Below are positions 7,543 to 15,760 of a DNA stretch of 64,000 bases, in pieces; position 1 is the first letter of the stretch, and every line of letters starts with the position of its first letter. Source of the DNA: an uncultured Cytophagaceae bacterium (GTDB lineage Bacteria; Bacteroidota; Bacteroidia; Cytophagales; Spirosomataceae); assembly GCA_903898715.1 (NCBI GenBank), contig CAIUGL010000103.1, positions 1 through 64,000 of the forward strand. Direction: 5' to 3'. Made by a program: the position numbers and the translations under genes. The notes beneath the pieces were generated by a model. That model saw only the letters and a list, made by a program, of their open reading frames with translations. It searched no databases and had not been told where the DNA came from.

Positions 7543-9057
7543 ATGAAAAAACTATTCCTAATAGGCCTAATAAGCTTGTTGGCCCTACCCGCCTTCACCC
7601 AATCATTACCTCGCAGTACACCCGAAGCGGAAGGAATTTCATCTGCAGCGATCCAACAATACATCGAAAAAATTGACCCCAAACGCCATGAATTACATTC
7701 CTATATGCTCATTCGGCATGGGAAGGTGGTTTCCGAGGCGTGGTGGAAACCGTATGCGGCGGATAAAGTGCATTCGATGTACAGCGTTTCCAAGAGCTGG
7801 ACTTCTACAGCAATTGGTTTTGCAGTCGCAGAAAAACGACTCAGCGTTCAAGATAAAGTACTTTCATTTTTCCCGGAATATGCAGACCTAAAGGACAAAC
7901 CTTTTCTTCAAGATTTACGCGTCCAAGATCTATTGACGATGTCAGTTGGCCATGAAAAAGAACCACTTCGCAGTGTCATCGTCATGCAGCCCGACTGGAT
8001 TCGTGGTTTCTTGAATCACCCGATTGTAGCCAAACCTGGTACGAAATTCCTTTATAACACGCTGGCAACCTATATGCTTTCCGCCATTATTCAGAAAGTG
8101 ACTGGCGAAACGACTTTGGCTTATTTAAAACCACGCTTATTAGATCCATTACATATTACTGGAATTGATTGGGAATCGGATCAAAAAGGCATCAACGTAG
8201 GTGGCTGGGGGATCCGCGTCAAAACGGAAGACATGGCTAAACTGGGATTACTCTATCTAAACAAAGGAAAGTTCGAAGGCAAACAAATACTTCCTGCTGC
8301 TTGGGTGGAAGAGGCAACCAGCAAGCACATCGACCAAGAGCCGGATGCATCGGCAGAAAAACGGGCAACTGGACAATATGCAGATTGGATTCAAGGATAT
8401 GGCTATCAGTTTTGGCGGAGCCGGAATAATTCATTTCGTGGAGATGGGGCCTTTGGCCAGTATATCTTAATGATGCCTGAACAAGATGCGGTTTTGATTA
8501 TTACCTCAGAGTCACATGACTTACCAGATGACTTGAACCAAGTGTGGCAACATTTATTGCCGGAATTTCAAGCAAAAGCATTAGCTCCCAATCCAAAGGC
8601 TTTAGCTTCATTAAAGCAATTTAATGCGTCGAGACAACTGGATGCTCCTACAAATGAGCTTCCATTCAAAAACTTACAAGCAGCGATTACCTTAGAAAAG
8701 AATCAGTTTGATTTTGCGCGCATGCAAATCAAAACCAAAGGAGAAGCGGCCGAATTAATCATCACGACCAAAGATTCTACCCAGCATGCCTTTAAACTAG
8801 GATTCAGAACTTGGGGTATTGGAAAATCACAACTGGTTGGCCCCTACATGCTACGCGCAGCACGGGTGGATTTAGCCAAAATAGCCCCTTTTGATTATGC
8901 AGGTAGCTACCGACAATTAGACGATCAATCGCTCGAAATCACGCTTCGCTACTTCGAAAGCCCCCATCGCTGGACCTTTACATGGAAACCAGAGGTGGTC
9001 GAGGTGGTGAATTCATTTGAGCCGCAAACGAAGATTGAGATGAGAGGTAAGAAGTGA
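7543..9057 (+). CDS. Exported serine hydrolase, class C beta-lactamase fold
   Basis: A 504-residue protein with a cleavable signal (MKKLFLIGLISLLALPAFTQ). The catalytic S-x-x-K is Ser81-Val-Ser-Lys84 and the second motif is YNT in KFLYNTLATYML. The family includes esterases, D-aminopeptidases and DD-peptidases as well as beta-lactamases, so the substrate is unknown; it probably acts in the periplasm. About 130 residues after the catalytic domain form a C-terminal beta-rich extension. The last codons (MRGKK) and the TGA stop lie within the AGAGGTR heptanucleotide run that follows, so the present C-terminus may have been created by repeat spread. Divergent from the ABC gene with 68 bases between starts. 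Confidence 0.82.
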   Translation: MKKLFLIGLISLLALPAFTQSLPRSTPEAEGISSAAIQQYIEKIDPKRHELHSYMLIRHGKVVSEAWWKPYAADKVHSMYSVSKSWTSTAIGFAVAEKRLSVQDKVLSFFPEYADLKDKPFLQDLRVQDLLTMSVGHEKEPLRSVIVMQPDWIRGFLNHPIVAKPGTKFLYNTLATYMLSAIIQKVTGETTLAYLKPRLLDPLHITGIDWESDQKGINVGGWGIRVKTEDMAKLGLLYLNKGKFEGKQILPAAWVEEATSKHIDQEPDASAEKRATGQYADWIQGYGYQFWRSRNNSFRGDGAFGQYILMMPEQDAVLIITSESHDLPDDLNQVWQHLLPEFQAKALAPNPKALASLKQFNASRQLDAPTNELPFKNLQAAITLEKNQFDFARMQIKTKGEAAELIITTKDSTQHAFKLGFRTWGIGKSQLVGPYMLRAARVDLAKIAPFDYAGSYRQLDDQSLEITLRYFESPHRWTFTWKPEVVEVVNSFEPQTKIEMRGKK

Positions 9058-9167
9058 GAGGTGAGAGGTAAGAAGTAAGAGGTGAGAGGTGAGAGGTGAG
9101 AGGTGAGAGGTAAGAGGTGTTTTGATTTAGTAAAACTCTTACTTCTTACCTCTTACTTCTCACCTCC
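9037..9167. repeat. AGAGGTR heptanucleotide runs in inverted orientation
   Basis: A forward run of GAGAGGT/AAGAGGT/AAGAAGT units occupies 9037-9119 and a reverse run (ACTTCTT, ACCTCTT, ACTTCTC) 9136-9167. The RNA could fold into a long imperfect stem with a loop of about 16 bases, just after the stop of the hydrolase gene. I see no other feature between 9168 and 9251. Confidence 0.8.
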
Positions 9168-9251
9168 TAAAGATTTCGTCGCAAAATTTTGACCAAAGGA
9201 TACAATTATCAAAAAGGATTCCTATACTTGAGTTAACAAACCTGTACTCCT

Positions 9252-10253
9252 ATGAAAAAGAATTACAATAACTCCCGTCGGCAATTTTTAGCAGCCGGCT
9301 CCCTTGCCTCTTTAGGCCTTTTATTTGCCAAACCAGCAGCCTTTGCCTTTGGCTCAGCGAAACCAGATTCGAAATTTGGTGGCGTTCAAATCGGTTGCAT
9401 CACGTATTCATACCGCAGCATGCCAGGATCCATTGATGATATCATCGGATACTTAACACAATGCGGCATTTCAGCGACTGAATTAATGGGCGATGCGGTT
9501 GAGGAATATGCTGGCAAGCCAGTAAATCCGGTACAGATGCGTTGGGTTCCAGGCCAGCCGCGTCCTACGCTCACCGACGAGCAACGTGCAGCCATGAAAA
9601 AATACCAAGAAGATGTTAAGGCATGGCGTGAATCAGTTTCTATGGACAAATTCAAAGAAGTTCGCGCGAAATTGGATAAAGCTGGCATTAGTGTTTATGC
9701 CTATAAGCCCAATGCCTTTGGCCCGAACAATTCAGATGGCGAAGTAGAATATGCATTAAAATCTGCTAAGGTTTTAGGGGCTAAATCGGTGACGGTTGAA
9801 TTGCCAACTGACCCGAAACAAACCCAACGTCTAGGAGATCTAGGTGCGAAACACGGTATCTATTTCGGATATCACGCCCATTTACAAGTAAAGGACACGG
9901 CTTTTGATGAAGCTTTGGCACAATCACCTTATAACTCCATGAACTTAGATGCTGGTCACTACATCGCGGTAGGTGCGCCACATACAACGGCAAGTTTATT
10001 AGCCTTACTAGAAGCGAAAAAAGATCGTATCACTTCATTGCACATCAAAGACCGTACATCGAAAGAAAACGGGGCGAAAAACTTGGTGTGGGGCACAGGA
10101 GATACTCCATTAAAGGAGATCTTAACGGCCATGAAGAAAAACAAATACAAATTCCCGGCTACAATCGAATTGGAATACGACATTCCAGCTGGTTCAGATG
10201 CCGTGGCAGAAGTGAAAAAATGTGTGGAATACGCGAAAGCAATCTTAGTCTAA
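9252..10253 (+). CDS. Tat-exported sugar phosphate isomerase/epimerase-like protein
   Basis: A 333-residue xylose-isomerase-like TIM-barrel protein (AP endonuclease 2 superfamily). The N-terminus has a twin-arginine motif (SRRQFLAAG) and a hydrophobic stretch ending AFAFG, so it is exported folded. Barrel motifs visible are IGCITYSYRSMPG near the first strand, VTVELPTD, the metal-site region MNLDAGHYIAVG, SLHIKDRT and the last-strand glutamate in ATIELEYDIPAG. Many Bacteroidota encode such exported proteins near sugar-degrading enzymes; the GH43 and Gfo/Idh genes close by fit that. The exact reaction is not known. The 3' end overlaps the NnrD remnant on the other strand by nine bases. Confidence 0.85.
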   Translation: MKKNYNNSRRQFLAAGSLASLGLLFAKPAAFAFGSAKPDSKFGGVQIGCITYSYRSMPGSIDDIIGYLTQCGISATELMGDAVEEYAGKPVNPVQMRWVPGQPRPTLTDEQRAAMKKYQEDVKAWRESVSMDKFKEVRAKLDKAGISVYAYKPNAFGPNNSDGEVEYALKSAKVLGAKSVTVELPTDPKQTQRLGDLGAKHGIYFGYHAHLQVKDTAFDEALAQSPYNSMNLDAGHYIAVGAPHTTASLLALLEAKKDRITSLHIKDRTSKENGAKNLVWGTGDTPLKEILTAMKKNKYKFPATIELEYDIPAGSDAVAEVKKCVEYAKAILV

Positions 10254-10523
10254 CAGCCTAATTTCACTCAAATGATCAATCAAGTCGGAGGCCACTAAAC
10301 TGGCCTTCGATTTTTTTTGTATCGCCAAATCCCCCGATAAACCATGAATATAAGCGCCTAGGCGAACAGCCACATCAGGTGCATATTCTTGCGCACATAA
10401 AGCGGCGCCAACTTTACCTGGACTTCCGGCGATAATCAACACATGCCCGAAAGATTTTTTATGTCCATCGGGCTGTCGGTGTTGTTTAATCTGATTTATC
10501 CAGGGAAGATCTATTCGATTCAT
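10245..10523 (-). pseudogene. nnrD: Internally deleted remnant of ADP-dependent NAD(P)H-hydrate dehydratase
   Basis: A 92-codon open frame that joins the two ends of a YjeF C-terminal (NnrD) domain. Residues 20-45 match the domain's start (HKKSFGHVLIIAGSPGKVGAA). Residues 47-90 match its very end (LGAYIHGLSGDLAIQKK, then SLVASDLIDHL). Everything between, including the family's GTGDVLTG catalytic motif and the nucleotide site, is absent. The full domain is about 280 residues, so roughly 180 residues are missing with the frame kept. It cannot be catalytically active as seen. It starts with ATG at 10523 and ends inside the neighbouring gene's stop. A functional copy would be expected elsewhere in the genome. 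Expression is unknown. Confidence 0.75.
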
Positions 10524-10545
10524 AGACCTAAATATAGGTATTTAA

Positions 10546-11550
10546 TTAATAGGCCGTGATCGTTTCGATTGATCCATCCGCGCGATACTTCAATTCAGTT
10601 ACTTTGATATTGCGTAAATGCGTTCTGCCTGATAATTGTACGTCATGGAAATAGAGATACCATTTGCCATTTTGCTCGACTATGGAATGGTGATTGGTCC
10701 AACCTTTAACCGGTTTTAAAATCACACCTTGATACGTAAATGGCCCATAAGGACTTGATCCTGTTGCGTAGGCAATGTTATGGGTGTCGCCTGTGGAATA
10801 GCTGAAATAGTACTTCCCGTTATATTGATGGACGAAAGCAGCCTCAAAAAACCGACGGTCATGATCGGAGGATAAAAGTACTTTTCCCGCCGCATCCAAA
10901 ATCTGCACATCACGTGGCTTTTCGGCTAACACCTTCATATTTTTATCGAGCTTAGCCACCTTGGCCATCAATGCCGGCTGATCGCTTGCCGGTTGGCTAT
11001 CATCATTCGCCATATAATGCCCCATTTTCCAGCGTTGCAATTGGCCTCCCCAAATACCCCCAAAATACATGTAATGAGATCCATCAGCATCTTTAAATAC
11101 ACAAGGATCAATGCTGTAAGTACCTTCGATGTAATTAGGCTCCGCTTTAAATGGGCCTTCCGGTTTAGCCGAACTAGCTACTCCGATGCGGAAAATGCCT
11201 TCTTTATCTCTGGCAGGGAAATATAAATAATATTGTCCTTTGGATTCTGCTGCATCTGGTGCCCAAAGCATCTTACCCGCCCATGGAATATCTGCTAATT
11301 TTAATGCGACTCCGTGATCTGTCACAGGGCCAGCGGGCGTAGTTTGTGATAGCACATGATAATCATTCATCGCAAAATGGCTGCCCATGTCATCTTCTTT
11401 GACACCTGCATCAATGTCGTGCGATGGATAAATGTAGATTTTTCCTTGAAATAAGTGGGCAGAAGGATCTGCCGTGTAGATATGCGAAACAAGTGGTTGC
11501 TGAGCAAATGCCCCAAAACTCACGAAAGCAAAAACGAGTATTTTTTTCAT
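10546..11550 (-). CDS. Glycoside hydrolase family 43 protein
   Basis: A 334-residue five-bladed beta-propeller hydrolase with a signal peptide (MKKILVFAFVSFGAFA|QQ), so periplasmic or surface-exposed. GH43 enzymes cleave arabinose- or xylose-containing polysaccharides. The triad can be placed: base Asp28 in YTADPSAHLF, pKa-tuning Asp in YSIDPCVFKD, and acid Glu in RRFFEAAFVHQY. The sequence WAPDAAESKGQYYLYFPA is also characteristic. The start at 11550 gives the signal peptide; the frame is open to 11571. Divergent from the Gfo/Idh gene with 47 bases between starts, so the promoter region is shared. Substrate (arabinan, xylan or other) cannot be decided from sequence. Confidence 0.88.
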   Translation of the reverse strand: MKKILVFAFVSFGAFAQQPLVSHIYTADPSAHLFQGKIYIYPSHDIDAGVKEDDMGSHFAMNDYHVLSQTTPAGPVTDHGVALKLADIPWAGKMLWAPDAAESKGQYYLYFPARDKEGIFRIGVASSAKPEGPFKAEPNYIEGTYSIDPCVFKDADGSHYMYFGGIWGGQLQRWKMGHYMANDDSQPASDQPALMAKVAKLDKNMKVLAEKPRDVQILDAAGKVLLSSDHDRRFFEAAFVHQYNGKYYFSYSTGDTHNIAYATGSSPYGPFTYQGVILKPVKGWTNHHSIVEQNGKWYLYFHDVQLSGRTHLRNIKVTELKYRADGSIETITAY

Positions 11551-11597
11551 CTGAATAGGTTTGTATATCAAAGCCCTAAATTTCTTATTTTTACTTC

Positions 11598-12632
11598 ATG
11601 AAAGCAATTCAAACCGCATTATTATCCTATGGGATGTCGGGACGCATTTTTCACGCCCCTTTCCTTGAAATTCATCCCGGCTTCGAGCTCGTTGGCTCCT
11701 ACGAACGCAGCCAAAAAAACATTCAAAAAGCCTATCCTGGAACACACTCGTATGATTCGCTAGACGAAGTCATCCAAGATGCTGATATTGAATTAGTTAT
11801 CGTCAATACCCCCATCCCCACGCATTTCGAATATGCCTCCAAAGCATTGAAAGCTTGTAAACATGTCGTAGTTGAAAAAGCATTTACGAACTCGACAGCC
11901 GAAGCATTGGAATTGCAACAAATAGCTTCAGAGGTTGGAAAACATATTTTTGTCTACCAAAATCGCCGTTGGGATTCAGATTTTTTAACGGTTAAAAAAA
12001 TATACGAATCGGGCCAACTGGGCGAATTGGTTGAAGCGGAATTTCACTTTGATCGCTTTAATGGAATCAAATCGCCCAAAATGCACAAGGAAGTTCCTGG
12101 GCCGGGGGCTGGAATCATATTTGATTTGGGGCCGCATATCATTGATCAGGCCTTGCATTTGTTTGGAAAACCGACGCATGTATTTGCCGACTTGCGTAAA
12201 ACACGTCCGGGTACGGAGGTAGAAGATTTGTTTGAGATATTACTGTATTACCCAGAAATGCGTGTTCGATTGAAGGCAGGCTATTATTTCAAAGCGCCGA
12301 TTCCTGCGTTTCAGTTGCATGGCAAATTGGGCAGCTTTATCAAGACTCGTTCAGACCGACAAGAAATTGACCTCGATGCAGGTCTAAAGCCACAAGGAAA
12401 AGAATGGGGACTGGATAGTCCTTCTGATTACGGTTTGATACATGTAGATGGTTCGAATCCTGACCGGGTAGTTTCTGAAAAAGGCGATTTTATGGCCTTT
12501 TATGAAAATGTTTATCAATCTTTACGCGGCGATGCGACACCATCGGTTTCCGTTCAAGATGGAATCAATAGCATGCGGGTGATCGATGCGGCGATGGAAA
12601 GTAGTCGGGAGAAAAAAGTGATTGCTTATTAG
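11598..12632 (+). CDS. Gfo/Idh/MocA family oxidoreductase
   Basis: A 344-residue NAD(P)-dependent sugar or polyol dehydrogenase-like protein, cytoplasmic. The N-terminal Rossmann part shows LLSYGMSGRIFHAPFL (Gly motif), then VNTPIPTHFEYASKALKAC and VVEKAF, the family's EKP-like position. The C-terminal domain includes YQNRRWDSDFLTVKKI and GIIFDLGPHIIDQALHLFG, the usual catalytic His region. It resembles the YdgJ subgroup; the substrate is not predictable. With the divergent GH43 gene it may belong to sugar use. Confidence 0.88.
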   Translation: MKAIQTALLSYGMSGRIFHAPFLEIHPGFELVGSYERSQKNIQKAYPGTHSYDSLDEVIQDADIELVIVNTPIPTHFEYASKALKACKHVVVEKAFTNSTAEALELQQIASEVGKHIFVYQNRRWDSDFLTVKKIYESGQLGELVEAEFHFDRFNGIKSPKMHKEVPGPGAGIIFDLGPHIIDQALHLFGKPTHVFADLRKTRPGTEVEDLFEILLYYPEMRVRLKAGYYFKAPIPAFQLHGKLGSFIKTRSDRQEIDLDAGLKPQGKEWGLDSPSDYGLIHVDGSNPDRVVSEKGDFMAFYENVYQSLRGDATPSVSVQDGINSMRVIDAAMESSREKKVIAY

Positions 12633-12633
12633 G

Positions 12634-12700
12634 AATTCCCCAGACTAAAGTCTGGGGTTAATAACATAGATAATAACCCCAGACTTTAGTCTGGGGAATT
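12634..12700. repeat. Complete CCCCAG palindrome unit with 27-bp arms
   Basis: Arms 12634-12660 and 12674-12700 are perfect inverted copies, and each arm is itself a hairpin (CCCCAGACT-AA-AGTCTGGGG). It starts one base after the stop of the oxidoreductase and ends 13 bases before the ATG of the Crp-like regulator, so it is the whole intergenic region. It is the best-preserved copy in the window. Confidence 0.9.
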
Positions 12701-12713
12701 TAAAAACAAAGCC

Positions 12714-13343
12714 ATGGAATTAGATATACTTGCCAATTTCGAGCCTGAGTTAAAGAAGAAGATCCAACAAGTAGGTGTGATCCGAAAATTTCAAGCGGAT
12801 GATTTTCTGATGAAAACAGGCCAAAGTATTCGCTCGGCCGTATTAGTTACCAAAGGAATCATTAAAGTTTTTCGTGAGGATGATGAGGGAAATGAAGTAT
12901 TTATGTACAACCTGCACCCGGGAGAAGCCTGTGCGATTTCCATGACCTGCGCATCCCGCAATCTCAATAGCCAGATTATGGCGAAGGCATTGGTGGACAC
13001 GGAAGTCCTTACCATCCCAGTCGAATTAATGGATGAATGGGCTGCCAAATATAAATCTTGGTATCAGTTCGTTTTAGAAACTTATCGTTCGCGATTTGAG
13101 GAATTGTTGGATACACTTGACCACATTGCCTTTCGTAATTTGGACGAGCGTTTGTTATGGTATTTAAAACAACATCAAAAGAGTTTAAAAAGTAATGTCA
13201 TCAAGGTTTCATTTACAGATATTGCTACGGAATTAAACTCCTCGCGTGAGGTTATTTCGCGGTTGATGAAAAAACTTGCCGAAAAAGGATTTATTAAAAT
13301 CAATAAAAACCAAATTGAAATCATCAATTTGAAGGGACTGTGA
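12714..13343 (+). CDS. Crp/Fnr-family transcription regulator, probable regulator of the sulfur island
   Basis: A 209-residue regulator with an N-terminal cNMP-binding-like beta barrel (FLMKTGQSIRSAVLVTKGIIKVF, then NLHPGEACAISMTCASRN), a dimer helix, and a C-terminal winged helix (SFTDIATELNSSREVISRLMKKLAEKGFI, about 163-195). No N-terminal four-cysteine cluster is present, so an Fnr-type iron-sulfur sensor is unlikely. The signal could be a cysteine (for example Cys79 or Cys85 region), haem or an unknown ligand. It stands first in the sulfur island and its stop codon lies inside a Crp-type operator that precedes the porin gene. The regulatory assignment is inference from position and operator phasing. 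Confidence 0.88.
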   Translation: MELDILANFEPELKKKIQQVGVIRKFQADDFLMKTGQSIRSAVLVTKGIIKVFREDDEGNEVFMYNLHPGEACAISMTCASRNLNSQIMAKALVDTEVLTIPVELMDEWAAKYKSWYQFVLETYRSRFEELLDTLDHIAFRNLDERLLWYLKQHQKSLKSNVIKVSFTDIATELNSSREVISRLMKKLAEKGFIKINKNQIEIINLKGL

Positions 13344-13382
13344 TATACATCACGACTGAAAATTAAATTAAGTGACAATTTG
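13339..13382 (+). promoter_or_regulatory. Crp/Fnr-type operator and -7 element before the porin gene
   Basis: TGTGAT-ATAC-ATCACG at 13339-13354, overlapping the regulator's TGA stop. The -7-like ACAATTTG ends at 13382, 35.5 bp from the operator centre, which is class II (about -41.5) spacing. Confidence 0.7.
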
Positions 13383-13402
13383 CATGCCTAAACACAATAA
13401 GC

Positions 13403-14815
13403 ATGCCTAAACATTTCACCTTAATTTTCATATTCCTTTTGATTAATACGGCACATATAGTAGCCCAACATCAAGAAATTCATACGACACCGCATCTTTG
13501 GAAAGGCAAAAAAAGTGTGGCGGAAGATTCAAGCTCCCTCCTATTTGCCTTCAAACATGGGAAAGTACATGGTAACCTAAGGTATTTTTTCATGGCCACT
13601 GAAAACCAAGGACATCTCACCGATGCCTATGCACATGCTGCAGGTGGAGGATTATTCTACGAAACTGCTTCATTTAAAGGCTTTCAAATGGGTGTGGGTG
13701 GTTATTTTATCTATAATGTTGGCTCTTCCAACATGGCCCAAATTGATCCATATACCCAAACTGCGAGTCGATACGAGACCTCATTATTTGATTTGGAGGA
13801 CCTGACAAATAAAAATGATTTAGATCGTCTCGAGGAACTATACCTGAAATACAATTTCAAAAAATCACATATTACAGCTGGAAAACAATTAATTAATACG
13901 CCATTTATCAACCTGCAGGACGGCCGGATGCGACCGACTGAAGTAGGTGGATTGTATGGGGAAATCTTTCCCGGTAAAAAAAATAAATTGGAAGGTGGCT
14001 ACTTGTATGAAATCTCCCCACGCGGTACCGTGGATTGGTATGGAATCGGTGAATCCATCGGAATTTACCCTAATGGAGTCAATACCAATGGAGTAAAAGG
14101 AAATTATAAGGGAAATATTGAGTCCAAAGGAATTTACTTATTGGGTTATACGCACCAACTACCCCAAAACCAATCCATCAAATTTTGGAATGTATTAGTT
14201 GAAAATGTATTCAATACCAGCATGATCCAATGGGATTGGAAAAAAAATGAATGGGTGGCAGGATTGCAATACACGCATCAACAAGCGGTCAATCAAGGAG
14301 GCAATGAGGATCCATCAAAAACCTATTTTTCTCCAGATCAAAAGTCAAACGTGATAAGTGCTAAAATAGGCTATGAAAAATCTGCCTGGAATACCTCTTT
14401 AAGCTATACGAGAATTACAGCGGATGGACGTTATTTAATGCCACGCGAATGGGGCCGTGATCCATTTTACACCTTTATGCCACGTGAACGGAATGAAGGA
14501 TTTGGTGATTTGCATGCGTTAGTTGGCAAAGTAATCTACACCTTCCCAGATTTTCCTCTAAAGGCGAATTTGAGTTATGGATACTTCCAATTACCTGATG
14601 TGAAGAATTATGCGTTGAATAAATATGGCTTACCGAGTTATACCCAATTGAATGTAGATTTAACGTATGAATTCATCAACTTCCTGGAGGGGCTTGAAAT
14701 TCAAGCCTTATATGTGCATAAATCAAATCAAGGCGAAACATATCAGAACGAAAAATACATCATTAACAAGGTCAATATGAGTAATTTTAACCTTATTATG
14801 AACTTCCATTTTTGA
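13403..14815 (+). CDS. OprD-like outer-membrane porin
   Basis: A 470-residue outer-membrane beta-barrel protein with signal peptide (MPKHFTLIFIFLLINTAHIVAQ) and a terminal phenylalanine (NLIMNFHF), as expected for BAM substrates. Internal strands alternate hydrophobic and aromatic residues, and KKSHITAGKQLINTPFINLQDGRM resembles the OprD-family constriction region. It probably admits small anions or organic acids. Its promoter carries the operator shared with the thiosulfate genes, which suggests a sulfur-oxyanion or related solute. The sequence ATGCCTAAACA is duplicated at 13384 and 13403; the upstream copy is out of frame and stops after eight codons at 13410, so it overlaps the true start. 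Confidence 0.75.
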   Translation: MPKHFTLIFIFLLINTAHIVAQHQEIHTTPHLWKGKKSVAEDSSSLLFAFKHGKVHGNLRYFFMATENQGHLTDAYAHAAGGGLFYETASFKGFQMGVGGYFIYNVGSSNMAQIDPYTQTASRYETSLFDLEDLTNKNDLDRLEELYLKYNFKKSHITAGKQLINTPFINLQDGRMRPTEVGGLYGEIFPGKKNKLEGGYLYEISPRGTVDWYGIGESIGIYPNGVNTNGVKGNYKGNIESKGIYLLGYTHQLPQNQSIKFWNVLVENVFNTSMIQWDWKKNEWVAGLQYTHQQAVNQGGNEDPSKTYFSPDQKSNVISAKIGYEKSAWNTSLSYTRITADGRYLMPREWGRDPFYTFMPRERNEGFGDLHALVGKVIYTFPDFPLKANLSYGYFQLPDVKNYALNKYGLPSYTQLNVDLTYEFINFLEGLEIQALYVHKSNQGETYQNEKYIINKVNMSNFNLIMNFHF

Positions 14816-14834
14816 TTTAAACTTTTTTTAGGCT

Positions 14835-14879
14835 TGTGATAAAAATCACGAATAAGCATTAAAAATACCTTCAAATTTG
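14835..14879 (+). promoter_or_regulatory. Crp/Fnr-type operator and -7 element before the TauE/SafE operon
   Basis: TGTGAT-AAAA-ATCACG at 14835-14850, the best palindrome of the set. CAAATTTG (one mismatch to TAnnTTTG) ends at 14879, 36.5 bp from the operator centre. The gene starts at 14906. Confidence 0.78.
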
Positions 14880-14905
14880 TATCAACAAAAACAAATAAGA
14901 CACGC

Positions 14906-15727
14906 ATGGAAATTATAGGTTATTTCGCTTCCCTACTCATCGGCATCTCACTCGGTTTAATCGGTGGTGGTGGATCCATTTTAACGGTACCTGTTTTGGT
15001 ATATTTATTTGGGGTGGATCCTATTCTTGCTACAGCTTATTCATTATTTGTGGTAGGGGCAAGTTCATTAGTAGGCGCCTTCCCTAAGTACAAGCAAGGA
15101 TTGATTAATGTAAAAACTGCGGTCATCTTTGGTATACCATCCATTGCAGCGGTATATGCCACGCGTAAATTCATCGTACCCTTAATTCCTGCAGAAGTAT
15201 TTACTTTAGGAGATTTTGTGGTCACCAAATCTATATTAATGATGGTTTTATTCGCCATCTTAATGGTAGCGGCTTCTATCTCTATGATTCGCGGTAAATG
15301 CGAGCAATGTGAAAAGGAGAAACTAGGTACTTATGTAGAAGAGGAACAAGTATTCAATTACCCAATGATCTTGATTGAAGGAGCTGTTGTTGGTACTTTG
15401 ACTGGATTAGTTGGCGCCGGTGGTGGATTCTTAATCATCCCAGCTTTAGTAATGCTTTCCAAATTATCCATGAAACAAGCGGTGGGCACTTCCCTTTTAA
15501 TCATTGCGGCAAAATCATTAATTGGCTTTACGGGTGACTTGGGACATCATGCCATAGACTGGAACTTGTTACTAACTGTTACAGGGCTAGCGATTGTAGG
15601 TATATTCTTCGGCGATATAATTAGTAAAAAAGTAGACGGAAATAAATTAAAAGTAGGTTTTGGATGGTTTGTTTTGGTGATGGGTATTTACATCCTGATC
15701 CAACAGTTGGCCTTCCCCTTGAAATAG
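14906..15727 (+). CDS. TauE/SafE (TSUP) family permease, probable sulfite or sulfur-anion exporter
   Basis: A 273-residue polytopic membrane protein of the TSUP family. Glycine-rich repeats GISLGLIGGGGSILTVPVLVYL near the start and GTLTGLVGAGGGFLIIPALVML near the middle mark the two homologous halves. About seven or eight hydrophobic segments are visible. A short cytoplasmic loop carries CEQCEKEK. Family members export sulfite, sulfoacetate or take up other organic anions. In CstB-containing operons a TauE-like protein is a usual partner, so sulfite or thiosulfate efflux is a fair inference. First gene of an operator-controlled transcript that continues into the CstB-like gene 33 bases later. 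Confidence 0.85.
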   Translation: MEIIGYFASLLIGISLGLIGGGGSILTVPVLVYLFGVDPILATAYSLFVVGASSLVGAFPKYKQGLINVKTAVIFGIPSIAAVYATRKFIVPLIPAEVFTLGDFVVTKSILMMVLFAILMVAASISMIRGKCEQCEKEKLGTYVEEEQVFNYPMILIEGAVVGTLTGLVGAGGGFLIIPALVMLSKLSMKQAVGTSLLIIAAKSLIGFTGDLGHHAIDWNLLLTVTGLAIVGIFFGDIISKKVDGNKLKVGFGWFVLVMGIYILIQQLAFPLK

Positions 15728-15760
15728 ATTAAACACATTCACAGCATAATAATTACGAAA

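Noticed and set aside
12714-13343. The regulator as an Fnr-type oxygen sensor
   Set aside because: No N-terminal cysteine cluster is present for an iron-sulfur centre, so only the Crp/Fnr superfamily level is supported.
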